From contig CM072165.1 in assembly GCA_036850595.1 (NCBI GenBank), forward strand, positions 13,414,609-13,478,608: a stretch of 64,000 nt of DNA, in the 5' to 3' direction. The notes below the pieces were generated by a model. That model was given only the letters and a program-made list of their open reading frames with translations. It was not told the origin of the DNA and did not search any database. Position 1 is the stretch's first letter. Every line of letters starts with the position of its first letter. Below, piece by piece: positions 45,836 to 58,079 of this stretch. The position numbers and the translations under genes were made by a program. The DNA comes from Rhyacichthys aspro. Its lineage: Eukaryota > Chordata > Actinopteri > Gobiiformes > Rhyacichthyidae.

Positions 45836-46338
45836 GGTTATTAAAGCAGGGCTCCCATACCTCTGTTGTCCTGCCATGATGCTATTTTATGGTACAGTCT
45901 AGTACTGAGAAGCGTTTCTGTAATTATACAGATGGAGATGTAATCATTTAAAATTGATTTACCCAGTTTTTAACTTTATGTAAATTCTTTGACCTTTCTT
46001 TTGTGTGTGGCACTGGAGTTTGCAACCAACATTCAAGTTTGAATGAAGTCAGGAGATTTTATGCTTTCAACCAATAGGCCTATTCTACTCTCTGGAAACA
46101 AAAAACGGCAGTCTTTGAGGGGGAGCGCAGTGTGGTTACATACAACTTAAACCAAATTTTCATGGCTTCTTGTGCTTAAGCTGGGGACACACTACACAAC
46201 TTTCACAGTCTACAGATTTTAAAAATGCTAGAAGGACACACTAGCAGACTCATTTCAGCAGAAATTTGTAAGACAACTGAAAGACTAGGGATCACACACT
46301 TAACAACAGCACCTGATGAGGGATCACAGACTACATGA

Positions 46339-46866
46339 CAGTGGCGGGCCGTGCATTTCACACTTAGGCCTTCAGTGATGTACCACTCATAGTTTCTCGT
46401 CTGGAAATGACGGACAAACCCCCAGACTAGCTGTCACAGGGGTTGGCCGAGCTCTTCTCACGATATCCAGCTTTCCGTGAAAGGCCCGCAATAGCCTTTC
46501 AGGCTCTAGCAAGTGCTTATTCAATCACAGGACGCGTACATGTCCAGTTTAACGTAAGACCTTCTAGCCGGCCTTGGTCTGATTGGCCAGTGTAACTGAC
46601 TATTGGCTATTGTAACTGACTGTGACCGTTCACTTACAGTGCAAATTTGCCTTACAACACAAGCTAGCTGAAATATAATTGGATAAAAACTCTACCATAA
46701 TAAACAACATTGGAAGCCACTCAACTAAGTGGATTTAATATGACATAAAAAGAATAGAGAATAATTTTGTTTACATATTTATGAAAATAAAATAAAATAA
46801 ATGGACTTTTCTGAGCATGTTTAGACCAGCAGAGAAGGCCTTGCTGGCCCTGACGGCCCACCACTG
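46339..46866. mobile_element. hAT-type MITE with perfect 8-bp target-site duplication
   Basis: The ends CAGTGGCGGGCCGT (46339-46352) and ACGGCCCACCACTG (46853-46866) are inverted repeats with one mismatch in 14. The element is flanked by CTACATGA on both sides (46331-46338 and 46867-46874), an exact 8-bp direct repeat as expected for hAT transposition. The 528-bp body has no transposase frame. The intact duplication suggests a fairly young insertion. Confidence 0.88.
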
Positions 46867-46874
46867 CTACATGA

Positions 46875-49800
46875 TTTGTCAAACCAACTAAAAAAAAAAT
46901 TAAGGGGCACAAGGGAGTGGTTTTGGACACAGCCTTCTTAGTAATTATGTGTTGTACTTCTTTGTGCCAGCTTCCAAATTAAAGAGCAAATGTGTGAGCA
47001 GCCCTGTGTTGTATGCCGTTCTTCATGTTTATCTGGTGCTGTGACGTTTACAGTTCACAAGAAAAACATTCCCTGTTGTCTCATTATATTTCTGTTTTTT
47101 ACAAGACAGTAGACTAGGGCTGAGTGATTGCATAATTTTCAGCAAACCACGTTTGGGTTAGGTAACAAAGCCATCAAGAAAGATGGTGGTAGTGCTAGCC
47201 AAACACCCAAAACCAACATGGCCCTATTAAAGCAGCTTCACAAGAAAGTTACTCAGGACTGACAGCACAATGTGGAATCCCCATTTCACCTGCACATTTA
47301 AGTCTTTGGATGGTGTGAGGAAGCTGGACCCGGATTGAATCTACAACCTTCTTGCTATGAGGCAGGAGTGCTAACCACTCTGTCATATTACATGTTGTAA
47401 CATTATTTAATGTATGTCAATGAATGATCAATTTTATTATGCTAATTGCCAAGCTGAATCGTCCAGCTGGATAAGAGCCACATTTCACCACAATTCAATT
47501 TTATTATTTATTTTTACAATATTATAATATTCAAAATGTAACATGCAGTATCTAAGTATAAACCATAATTACTGACTAACCTGGCCACCCATCCCAATTC
47601 TTCTATTCTGTACAAAGAATTAATCTGATTTGTTTCAATGCCAGTTTCAGAGAAATTAATGACCTGACATAAGCAATGCGTCAGCGAGACTTCTTTATGA
47701 GTCACTGCATAAAGCTTGCCCCATTTTAGATAAATTATTATAATTAGTTGTTGATGTTGTTGTTGATGTTGTTGATGTTGTTGGGCTCAGGTGGAAAGAC
47801 AGGTTAAATGGGTGAGGTTCCAGACCCACTAGATTTCTCTGAGAAAGCAGGTGGGTGTGGCTGGTCAGCCTAATCATTGACCTTTTAACATTTCTGCCTT
47901 TTCTTCCAATTTTTGGCTGCTTTATTTAAAGTCCATTTAGTTTCCCTGTTTTACGAAATGTACTCTATGAATAAAACTAACATATTGCTTTTTTTTACAC
48001 ACTGCATTTCTCTTAACAACTGAAACTTGAATCCCCATAAAACCAGGAAGAGTTTCAGATTAAAAAAAAATGTAAAGGTTACTACAAAGTCATCATTTGA
48101 ACCGTTTGTACAAAAGTTCTGTCATACTGGGCTGAATGTCTGTGCTGGGCTACGGTCTGTAGGTCCTTTCGTCACAGAAATGAGTGGAGTTGCAGTCAAT
48201 ATTATTGCCAACAGATGGCGCCAAAGGGCTACACAGTGCACTTGAAAATTCAATGAAAACAGTATGGGCACATATTTAGGGTCTATTTAAAATAAAGAGT
48301 TTTTATTTTATTTGTGGAACCATAACATCTTCAGATTTTCTGGCAGAATAACTGTAAATGTTGTAACCACTGCTTGATATGAACCTTTCAGAGGGACAGA
48401 CAATATGGCTCATGAGTTGTGTGTCCCCTGTTTGTCCAGAGACCAACAATGACAGACATTTACAACTGGTTTATAGCCAGCAGGATAATAGAGTAGCCTT
48501 GTTTTGTGTGCAATGTCTAGATGATAATAAAATATATAATACAGTTGTCTAGTGGATGGAGGTAGTCCATAAAGGGCCTTAAGATACATTTAGGCTTATG
48601 TCTTTTTTCTTGTCTCTACTTGGGCCAATTCAAAATGACTCAATAAAGCATATTCACATTAGCTTTTAAGTATTTTATGTAGGCTAGAGATGTAAAATAG
48701 AGTGAACTTTTGTCTTGTACTGTGTCTTTGTTTGTATTTACCAGTTTCTCCCACATAAAGGGCTCCTCTCTTTGTGTGAGACAGTCTGATGAGGCCTGAG
48801 GCTGTTGTAATGTCAAAACTGAAGTAAAACCGCAACAGTTGTCTCAATATTTCACTGTTTTTCACAGGTTAGTGAGACAAAAAACTTTTAACTGAACACA
48901 TTATATTGGTACAAATAAAGGATAAACTGCCGTAAACCAATTCTTTACAGTTAAAGTGTGTGTTTTACTGACTGTAAATAGACAAAGCGATTACTATTAA
49001 AATCGTTCTTTTGCAATGTTGTATAAAATGCCAATTGTACATATTATATTAGTTTACGTTTACTAAGGTTTACTTTACGAGGTTTACAAGGAGAGGATCT
49101 AACTATGGAGTCCACAGAGCTTGTCTCTGGCAATGTATGTGGTTTTAGTATTTATTGCCATCAAGCCTTTGATAAAAAAATTAAAAAAAAAGAGAAAAGA
49201 AGCTGTTGAGGCAAAAAGAAAAAAAAAAAAAAAGCTAAAATCTGGGCCAAATATGAAAAAAAGAGTCTGATTATCCATACATTTTAGCTAGCTAGGTTTT
49301 TTTTGTTAACTTCTGTGTCTCATGTGCTGAGATGAAACAAACAAATCAGCCAAAGTCTGGTGCAGAAGAAGTTTATTGCAAAAAAATCACGACAAAGTGA
49401 GTTGCAGATACAGGTCAAAGAATCAGCCCTGCACCAGACATGTGTTCTTGGGCCAGGTGTTACTGTGACATAACCTTGTTCTTGATCTCAAACAGGCCAC
49501 ACTGGTTTTAGGCCAAAGACATATATTCCCTGTTGACATTGGTAAAACATGCCCACTTTGTCAATACTGCCTCCTAGTGGCAGCAACCTTTCAATAGAAA
49601 CCCTGACAAGTTTTTATCCCTCCCAATGTCTCCCACAGATGTCTTCAGGATCTTCAGTGATGCTCTGTAATGTTTCTCCACCATTTGTCTTAATACAGTG
49701 GTTCTCAAAGTGTGGCGCGTGCCCCTCTATTGGGGAATAGACACATGGCAGGTGGGGTGGTCGGCCTGTCTTCATTAATTCTTTTCTTAATTGAAAACAA

Positions 49801-50934
49801 GTTTCATCCACTGAAAGCAACAGCGGTTTTTAATTTTTGTGCATCCTATATCATATTTCCTTTGAATTAGTGCCGCTCCTCCACCCTCTCGGAGTTGCTC
49901 ACTCCATCCTGACACTGTGTCACATAAGACAGACAAATGCTGCTACTATGTGTAAAGTAAATTGCTCATTGGCTGATCTATGTGTCTTCCTTGTTTGTAT
50001 CATCACATACTATAGCAGGGGCTGGTAACCTTAGGCACTTGGGTTGTTATTGGTGCACAGTGGCATAATCTGTGGCACATGCGGGGCAAGAGCAGCACCG
50101 TCTCAAAATCCCATGTGACACAAGACATTGACTGTGGCTCATCACAAACGGCACTAGTCAAAATACAGATTCTGAGATTTATTGTATTGAGTATAAGATG
50201 TGTTTTTATTTAGTCACTCGTACGATATGAATTCAAGTCTCTTCTATTGAAGCACACAGTATATTTTAGCTACAACCTAACAACAACACAGCACTACAAT
50301 TCAACACTAAGAAGCATGTCTAAATAGAGCACCACAGGAGAACTGGCGGATGATTGACATTCACATAATAAGGTAACGATGGTGAACCTGCTGCACATAC
50401 AGTGCAACAGGTTAGGGGGTCCTCATAAGTTCGCCTTACCTCATCTGGCAAACTCTTTGTTAACATCTCAACATCTCAAAAATGTATGCAAATAATTAAA
50501 CATTAAAAAGGGGTAATAGTGTTGTGTGATACTACATAAAAAATGAGAATAAATGGTGATCAATCAAATAAATGATTACAGCTTGATGATGTCAAGCAAT
50601 CATGATAAGAGCCACACTTAAACAGACTGCAACATAACCTTTTTGTTTATAACCCCTCCACCAGAAGCTAATTTTAAACTTGATTTTGTGATTTATGAAT
50701 TTCTCACACATCAAATTAAAGTTAATGAAAAGAAGAAATTAAGCTTAAATCTCACATACAGTTGCTTTAAAATTTTCTGAAGTCTCTGATTGAACCCTTT
50801 AATACTCGTATATTTGGGCACTTAAACTTATCACAATAGGTTGAGAAAAAATGCAGGAGGGGTCTGTTATTTAGAGAAGTGGCACAAACAGAGTTCCTGG
50901 TTTGAAAATGTTAATGTGAGTGAAACGTCTCATC
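46875..50934. other. Repeat-rich spacer upstream of the CD300-like gene
   Basis: No supported gene. It contains a GTTGAT-rich tract (about 47745-47782), poly-A runs near 49175-49235, a hAT-like terminus (CAGTGGTTCTCAAAGTGTGG at about 49696) and a second one (CAGGGGCTGGTAACCTTAGGC-like) at about 50015. The remaining sequence is AT-rich with only short, unremarkable ORFs. Confidence 0.5.
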
Positions 50935-53900
50935 ATGAGAGTCAGTCAGGTTTTAATGCTGTTTCTCAGTGAGTATCCTCTTAATATCCACTTAATAATG
51001 TTACCTAATTAGCTTGTACTATTTTGGTTCACAGTTTTCATGTAGTGAACATTCATCAGTATTCCATTGTTTTTTGTCTAGTTTACATGATTAAACATGG
51101 TGATGAGAATTTGGTTTTAACAAAGTAATAAGGCCTGGACAGAAAATAAAATGAACTGTCTAAATGACTAAATAAAATTGTGTTATTAAGATGTCATTCT
51201 CTGTGCTTTTGTTGAATAGTGTTAACTCTTTGTGCGTTTGTTGAACAGTGTTAACTCTCTGTGTATTTGTTGAACAGTGTTAACTCTCTGTGTATTTGTT
51301 GAACAGTGTTAACTCTGTGTCTTTGCTGAACAGTGTTATCTTTGTGTATTTGTTGAACAATGTTAACTCTCTGTGTATTTGTTGAACAGTGTCAACTCTT
51401 TGTGCGTTTGTTGAACTGTATTAACTCCTGGTGTATTTCTTGAATAGTGTTAACTCTTGGGGTGCACGGTAGCAGAGTGGTTAGCGCAGCAAGAAGGTCG
51501 TGAGTTCAAATCCCGGCCGACCCAAAACATCGTTGGCTGATTGTAGCCAACTCAAACATTATTGGCTAACTCTGGTCTTTCTGTGAGGAGTCTGCATGTC
51601 CTCCCCATGTCACCGTCGGTTCTCTCCGGGCACTCCGTCTTCCTCCCACTGCCCAAAGACATGCATGTATAGGTTAACTGGCAAATCTAAAGTATCCCTA
51701 GTGAATGAATGTGAGAGTGAATGTCTGTCAATGTTCGTCTATAAGTGTCAGCCCTGCGACAAACTGGCCACTGTCCAGGGTGTGCCCCGCCCACGGCCCA
51801 AAGCTGCTGGGATAGGCTCCAGCCACCCGCGACCCCATGAGAGGGATAAGCGATAGAAAATGAATGAGTGTATTTGTGTATTTGTTAAACAGTGTTTGGT
51901 GTGTGCGTTTGTTGAATGGTATTCGATTAGCTTGTTGCTATGTCTCCACCAAGCTACATTTTCCATTGACAGGGAAAGTCCCCACCTGACAGGAGATGAG
52001 AAAAAATATTTAAGAAATACCAGCTGTGCCGGCATGCACGGTGCAGGTGTGTGTGTTATTTGTATTTATTGTTTAAATCTCCAGAGCAGTGTCAGATATG
52101 GATGCAGAGATCTTGGCCTATCTTGGGAACACATGAAGTATCTGTTAAGTCTTGCATCTCTATAGGCTAGCAGTTCACCGCTGTTGTCACTGACCTTACC
52201 ATCTAGCAGGGTTAGTGATGCACACATGAGTATGTAAAGGCTGTAAATTATGTACATTTGTATATTGTTCATTTGAAGCATGGGTGAGCATTAGAGGTGG
52301 TTTTGGGGACACTTCTGTAGTTTTTCATGAGGTGTCTTACCATTCATATGGAATATATGCAATACAATACTGGACAACTGCATGTAACATTGTAACCCTT
52401 GTTCTCTGAGTGAAGAGACTGTCACTCCACTTTAAAGTAGCTCAGATGATGGTGTTGATCCTAGAAAACCTGTGCCATAAATAGGATGGTTTGTTTTAAT
52501 TTACATATATATAATAACCATCCAAGTGACCTGTTGGGTGGGGACTTTCTGTAGAAGTCTCTTCACTCAGAGAACAACAGTTACAATTTAACCTACAGGT
52601 CATTTGTTGAACTATATTAACTCTGTATTTGTTGAACAGTGTTGTTTGTCAGTGCGTTAAATGAGTGAGTTAAATCTTGGTGTATTTCTTGAACATTGTT
52701 AGCTCTCAGTTCATTTGTTGTTAGCTCTCGGTTCATTTGTTGAACAGTGTTAACTCTGGGTGTATTTGTTGAACAGTGTTAACTCTGGGTGTATTTGTTG
52801 AACAGTGTTAACTCTGGGTGTATTTGTTGAACAGTGTTAACTCTGAGTTTATTTGTTAAACAGTGCTGTGGGATGGAAGACCTGGCCTCACCAGAGCAGA
52901 GATTCCAGTTTATTCAGTGGCTGAAGGAAAAGAGATCACAGTCAAATGTCTGTTTTACTTTTCTGGAAACAGGAAGATCTTCTGCAAAAATGATTGTAAC
53001 AAAGAAAACAACATCTTGGTTAATACTACAAGCTACAGGCGTAAGAATGGCAGATACAGCCTTAAATATGAGAAACGTAAAAATGTATATGTAATGCATC
53101 TGAACATTACAAATGTAAGCAGCTCTGACTCTGGACGATACAGGTGTGTTTTGCAAAAAATGTCAGGCTCAAACGAGACAGATAAATATGTGGAGTTCAT
53201 GATCGAAGTCACCAGTGGTAAGTTCAGTCACTTTACACACCACACACAATAAGAAGCCAATGACTGACTGGTCAAATTGAAAAATCTAATTTAAAAGAAA
53301 ATAATTTATTTTCTAATGTACTTTACTAATGTTACATTTATGAAGATATCACATCATGTGCTTACTCAGGTTTAACTCCCAGACCTGCTGTCACCTCATC
53401 ATTCTATGTGACCTCCTCTGTAAACTCCCGTCCACCTGAACATCAGCTGAACCCATCACCATCTGGTACTCTCACTTTCATCAAAATTCACCCCCCTTGT
53501 CATTTCGTACAATAGTATCATGATTACATCTTACAATTAGATAATAAATTGTTAAAAGGCCAAATAGATGCACTGTGTATTCTGTCTGTGTGAGATATTT
53601 AGCTTGTTGTGATCTGGTCTCCATAATCGCTATTAATAGTAGAAACTAAACTAAACTAACTAAACTACTGACGCTGATGAACCGTATTCCTTGACTCTAA
53701 AAGTAACCTCTTTTTTGGAGTCATTTGAAAACTGTAGCAGAATGAGGAAGTGAGTGGCTCAATCTGAATTTCTTGAGAAACTTTCTAACACCTGAAGAGT
53801 GAGGCGTAGTTACTTTATGGTCGCCATGAAAAAAGTTTGCCGAATTATCTCTCCAGTAATGAAAGGAACTTCTTTTAGAGCCTCTCTTATCACAGAAAAC

Positions 53901-56900
53901 TCTAGACGTTCCTTACCAAAAGGATAGGAGCTTACTGGCATCCCACAATTCATTGCACTACCATTCCAACTTTTCTGAATATGTCCGATAGAGGCCAGTC
54001 ACCATGTGATGAGGGTTTAATGAATTTGATAAGTTGTGCTGCATTAAACAGATTAATAATTTTTTTTCTAGTTGGGGAAATGGTTTAAACCCCAAATGGT
54101 ATAATATAAAAGCATTCATTTATGAAAAAAGGCTTGATGATGAAGATCCACTATTTATTATAAGGGATTATAATAGGTGAGAACCTCTATTCAGGAACGG
54201 ATAACCTTGGCCAATCACATGCTTGAAAAAGGAGCGCTCCCTTTGATCTACACTGAATTGTCATGACGTTCCAGGAAGTTAAATAGCGGCTCATAAAGTG
54301 TATTTTCACCCCTGGATACATCTTTTAACACAGAAAAACTGCTCAAAAAATAAAAGCATCAACAGAGAAAAGAGAAGCAATATAAAACACTGATAAATAC
54401 TGTCAATTAAATCACATAAATTATGTCAGATCTCCTAACCCAACAACAAATGTTACGACTGCATTTTGATCATTTACCGCACTATACTGAGTGTATGTTC
54501 CTGACAGGGGCTCAGCTGTATGTGGCTCTGACTCTGGCTGCTGTTGTCATCCTGCTCTCATTGACTCTCTTTATACTGTGTCGAAAGAAAGGGACTGACA
54601 AACTAAAAGGTGAGTGAAAAGCATCTTAAAATGTGAACATATAAGAAAACTAAATATCTTTATTCTTGTGTAGTGGCATCACTTCCTGCAGAACCTCCTG
54701 AGGCTTTAGAGAACGCTCAGATACCAGAGGTGAGTGTCAGTAAATCAAAGGCTATGCCCATACTAATGGATTTCTATTTGCATTCATTTTTAAGTGTTAG
54801 AATGAGAATAATTTCAAAACAATATCCAAATGTTAACAGTACATTCAAAGGCGGATAAAAATGTTGCATGATTTGGAAGTAACTCAAGATGATAAATGTA
54901 AAACCTAAAGAATAAACACACAGCATTTTCTGCAACGTCTGCTTGAAAAATGGAAGCCTACATTCAATATTTATTAGTGTGTCAAATTAACAGTGTGTTT
55001 TTCAGTCAAGCCATCTGTACGAGGAGATCCCAGATGAGAACAGTCAGAGCAGACCTCATCCTGTGGGAATCTCCACAGTTTATGTCTCGGCCACCTTCAG
55101 AAACACCACACAACAGACTTCTGACATCTACAGTCTGGCCTCAGAGCCCAGCGGACAACTCCAGGTAAGAGATGCCAAGAAGCACAGTTATCACTTTAAA
55201 CATTTAGAAATTAAGTAAAGTCACAGTGTTGTAAAGATAAGACAATAACAGCACAGTGAAAAGTTCAGACCCCTCCCCCCCTAATTTTCATACAGTTGAA
55301 TAATAAATAAATAAATACATACATACATACATACATTTTCAATATTTTGTTGTAATTTCCAATCTAAGAGTCAGACTCAATTACCAGAAAACTTCTAATA
55401 AACATCTAATAATATGAATAGCAGCATTTTACATTTCACTGTCCTTCTAACCTTTTATCAGGTGAATGAACAACAAAGAAAATAAATCAAATATTTAGCC
55501 AACAAAAAAAAATAATATTATGGCTCTCATGAGATTGACACGGTTTGTTAAAATATTTACATGATAATGAGTGATAATTGTCTCACCTGTGAACAACTTA
55601 TTTTTTTGTGTGTTTCTCCTCGTCCCTTTGTTTGCTCCGTGTGTTAAAGGGGTGTTGGAGGTGGGCTTTGCCTCACTGTAGTTTTTTGTTGTGGCTCAAT
55701 TGAGTCAACACTAAACTTCAGTGTTGCAGCTAAATAAATCTAGCTGCAGGAGTCCACACTGGTCTTCATGAAACCAACTCTTATGTTTGCGCTAACACTA
55801 GCTGGAATTTGAGCCACATTTTTCTGAGTGACTTTCATGGAATACCCCCAAGGTTAGGTAAGAGATCCCTGTGAACTGTTTTAAAGTCAAACACAAATCC
55901 AATGACCAATGACAAACTATACGGTAAAATGGACAAACAAATTACAGCTTATTAAAGACGTGGTTGAATTTGAAGGTAACACTTCACTATCACAAAAATA
56001 ATACTGTCTGGAGTTCAGCACAAATATAATCTGTGCTGTTAAGTTGAAAAGAAGGGACCCTTTTCCGGGGAATCACCACCTATGACAGAAAGAGGAACAA
56101 AACCTCTTTCTTTCTTTTTACAGTAATCTTTAACCCCAAAGTTTCCTTTGTTTTGGGGAAGTTCTCACAGTAAAAGTTTCAGTGTTGCTGGTATGAGTGG
56201 AAATATGCAAAATAAATGTGAGGCTTTATTAAGTAAACATTAAATGTAATGAGTGAAGGCTTTGTTCAAGAATTAAGCAGTTAGGGTTTCATGTGTACAA
56301 AATTATCAATTTTTACATAAAAAACATGTTTCTATGCTTCATGTTCAACACTAGATTACAGTAGAAACAACTTCTGTCTTCTCATAAACAAGACCTGTTT
56401 CATTAAAAAGAGCTTCGTCTGGAGCTGAGAAAAGTGAGAAAAGTTACAGGCAGCTGCAGAGAAAGAGATAGGGCTCTTTACCTGTTTTGTCAATCCCAAA
56501 AACCAGCCTTAACTACCTCCAAGACAATGCCGACTGTTCCAATATTAATCGAAAGTATAAACATGGACATGTTTAGATCTGCACAATGTATCATTAACAG
56601 ATTCCCAGTTTTCCTGTTGGGTTTGTATTGGAGCTGGATCTGGACTGTAAAGCACTCTCTGGATTTTATTGGCAGGTCTGAAGGGGGCCTTGGTGGCTGT
56701 GACCAGTCCTTACTTTATCCCCACTGAACTATTATAAATATATGTCAGTCTTTGTGCAAAACTGACACTCTTTATCTTTGAGTCTATATAGAAATATGAA
56801 TTAATCATTTTAAAATGCTTTACTTTTTTTGGCTTGTTCATATAGCATCCCAGAGAGACAGACACTCATGCAGCAGTCATGTGGATGTGATTGTCAGAAC

Positions 56901-57179
56901 TGTAGAAAACTTTGCACATGGCCATTTTTTTCCTTGAATTGTGAAATCTAAAATTAAAATTTGGTTGGTTTTGTTTTATTATTGTGTTGTTGGATGTAAT
57001 TTGACTTGTTCGTTCCTCTCTGACCTGTGTGTCGCCCTTTCTAGACAGAAGATCCCTTGAGTGAAGTCACATACTCTGATCTAGATTTCACCCAAAGCAG
57101 CGGCGTGTTTGTGCACACGGCCCAAACTGAAGAAGCTCCAGCTCCTCTGTACTCCACTGTGGCTGTACCACAGCAGTAG
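50935..57179 (+). CDS. CD300/CMRF35-like inhibitory immune receptor, 7 exons
   Basis: Exons are 50935-50968, 52864-53217, 53370-53465, 54508-54609, 54674-54729, 55006-55164 and 57045-57179, all GT-AG and phase-consistent, giving 311 residues. Exon 1 (MRVSQVLMLFL) is a signal peptide ending in phase 1, typical of Ig genes. Exon 2 is one V-set domain with VYSVAEGKEITVKCLF, an extra cysteine pair in KIFCKNDC, four N-glycosylation motifs (two overlapping in LNITNVS) and SSSDSGRYRC; the extra pair is characteristic of CD300 and pIgR-type domains. Exon 3 is a proline/serine stalk. Exon 4 is a transmembrane segment (LYVALTLAAVVILLSLTLF) followed by CRKK, with no charged residue inside. The tail carries a canonical ITIM (VTYSDL) plus other tyrosines (HLYEEI, DIYSLA, PLYSTV). 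Such receptors sense lipids or other ligands on myeloid cells and recruit phosphatases. Fish have large lineage-specific families, so no one-to-one symbol is given. Confidence 0.87.
51191..51458 (+). repeat. 29-bp minisatellite, left block, in CD300-like intron 1
   Basis: The unit is about 29 bp, GTGTTAACTCTYTGTGYRTTT followed by GTTGAACA, repeated eight or so times with 1-3 changes. It is interrupted on the right by a SINE, after which one or two further units appear at about 51868-51920. The same repeat resumes at about 52600. Confidence 0.85.
51459..51866 (+). mobile_element. tRNA-derived SINE inserted in the minisatellite
   Basis: The head has pol III promoter boxes: TAGCAGAGTGG (A box, about 51470) and GTTCAAATCC (B box, about 51504), in the tRNA arrangement. 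The body carries the fish signature CTTCCTCCCACTGCCCAAAG, ATAGGTTAACTGGC, TGTCCAGGGTGTGCCCCGCC and GATAGGCTCCAGCC, ending in GGATAAGCGATAGAAAATGA. The left and right minisatellite blocks abut it directly. Confidence 0.85.
52390..52586. mobile_element. Short MITE with 29-bp terminal inverted repeats
   Basis: The left arm, starting TTGTAACCCTTGTTCTCTGA and continuing GTGAAGAGA, is matched by the reverse complement of 52558-52586 with only two or three differences. The 197-bp body is non-coding. It lies in the first intron of the CD300-like gene. Confidence 0.8.
52600..52863 (+). repeat. 29-bp minisatellite, right block, ending at exon 2 acceptor
   Basis: Further copies of GTGTTAACTCTGGGTGTATTT plus GTTGAACA run up to the coding exon. 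The last, variant unit (TTTATTTGTTAAACAG) supplies the polypyrimidine tract and AG of the exon 2 splice acceptor at 52862-52863. Confidence 0.85.
55302..55336. repeat. (AATA)n(CATA)n microsatellite
   Basis: AATA tetranucleotides followed by five or so CATA/ACAT tetranucleotides, in intron 6 of the CD300-like gene. Confidence 0.85.
55645..55785 (+). repeat. Dispersed repeat fragment, related to 17.9 kb
   Basis: It shares GTGTTGGAGGTGGG, GCTGCAGGAGTCCACACTGG and GTCTTCATGAAAC with 17910-18015, in the same order and orientation, with extra sequence in the middle. Intronic and unclassified. Confidence 0.6.
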
Positions 57180-57379
57180 CTTCATGCTGTTTTATTACAT
57201 ATTATTATCAGCAAGTTATGTTTTTATAATAGAAATAGGATCCTTGTGACTAGGACTGATGTGAGGAAGCTAGGTTTTGCAGAATGTAGTGTAGTTATGT
57301 TTTTTTGTTTTTTGTTTTCATGGCCAGCACTCCCATCTAGTGGTACAAAGGTGTAATTAACAACATGTAATGTCAGCTT

Positions 57380-57385
57380 AATAAA
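57380..57385 (+). promoter_or_regulatory. Polyadenylation signal of CD300-like gene
   Basis: AATAAA 200 bp after the stop codon, followed by GTGTATTG and a T-rich stretch, is the likely 3' end signal. Confidence 0.65.
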
Positions 57386-57655
57386 CGTGTATTGCTCTAC
57401 CTTTTTATAGAAATTTGTCTGTTTTATGTGTTGTACAATTGAAGTAGAATGAGATCACTTGCATTATTATACATAGATAATTTTTCTAATCTGACATTGT
57501 AATGTATTAGAACGTCCTGGAACAATGGTTGTCCTGCAACATTAACTTCATTAATACTGCAATTATTTGAGCCCCTCATGTTTGATTTTTGTTTTGTTTG
57601 TTTTTTTGTTTTTTTAAGATTGTGTTGCTGCAGATTTTGTTTGAAACTCTTTAGA

Positions 57656-58072
57656 CAAGGGGTGTCCAAACATTTTCCCTCAGTAGGGCAAAGCGGAAAT
57701 GTATTAGTGGTCCATGGGCCAAACGCAAAAATCTTTTGCATGTGATGAAAAGAAATACTCTTCCTCCCAGTTTGTTTAAAATGCCTTTTTTCTGTGCGCC
57801 TCTGCGCCTGCAATTTTGTTCTGATGAGGGGGCACCTGACTGGAAGCCCACAAACTTAAGCTATTTGACCTAAACTTACATTGTTTGACAGAGACCTTTT
57901 AAAAAGTCATAATTTTTTATCAATACAATGGATAAGTATGCTCAACTGTCATTATCGATTAAAGCACTAGTCAGAGCAGTTCTAATCACAAAACATAGTG
58001 ACCCCTGGTGGGCCAAATCAGACCCCTTGGTGGGCCAATTATGGCTCCCAGGCCCCACTTTGAACACCCCTG
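57656..58072. mobile_element. hAT-like non-autonomous element
   Basis: The left end is CAAGGGGTGTCCAAA and the right end is TTTGAACACCCCTG, inverted with an indel and one substitution. Both sides carry CTTTAGA (57649-57655 and 58073-58079), a 7-bp direct repeat that extends to eight with one mismatch. The body contains the fish signature GGGCCAATTATGGCTCCCAG. No transposase frame is seen. Confidence 0.7.
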
Positions 58073-58079
58073 CTTTAGA

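Noticed and set aside
51470..51530. A functional tRNA gene
   Set aside because: Box A and B sequences are present, but no acceptor or anticodon stem set closes. The sequence continues into a SINE body.
52834..53094. Alternative frame over the Ig exon (MLTLSLFVKQCCGMEDLASPEQ)
   Set aside because: Only the other plus frame gives the V-domain motifs (EITVKC, DSGRYRC) and matches the phases of the neighbouring exons.
56434..56727. 97-codon ORF in the last intron of the CD300-like gene
   Set aside because: It has no recognisable motif and no splice context, and the flanking introns already explain the region. Probably chance.
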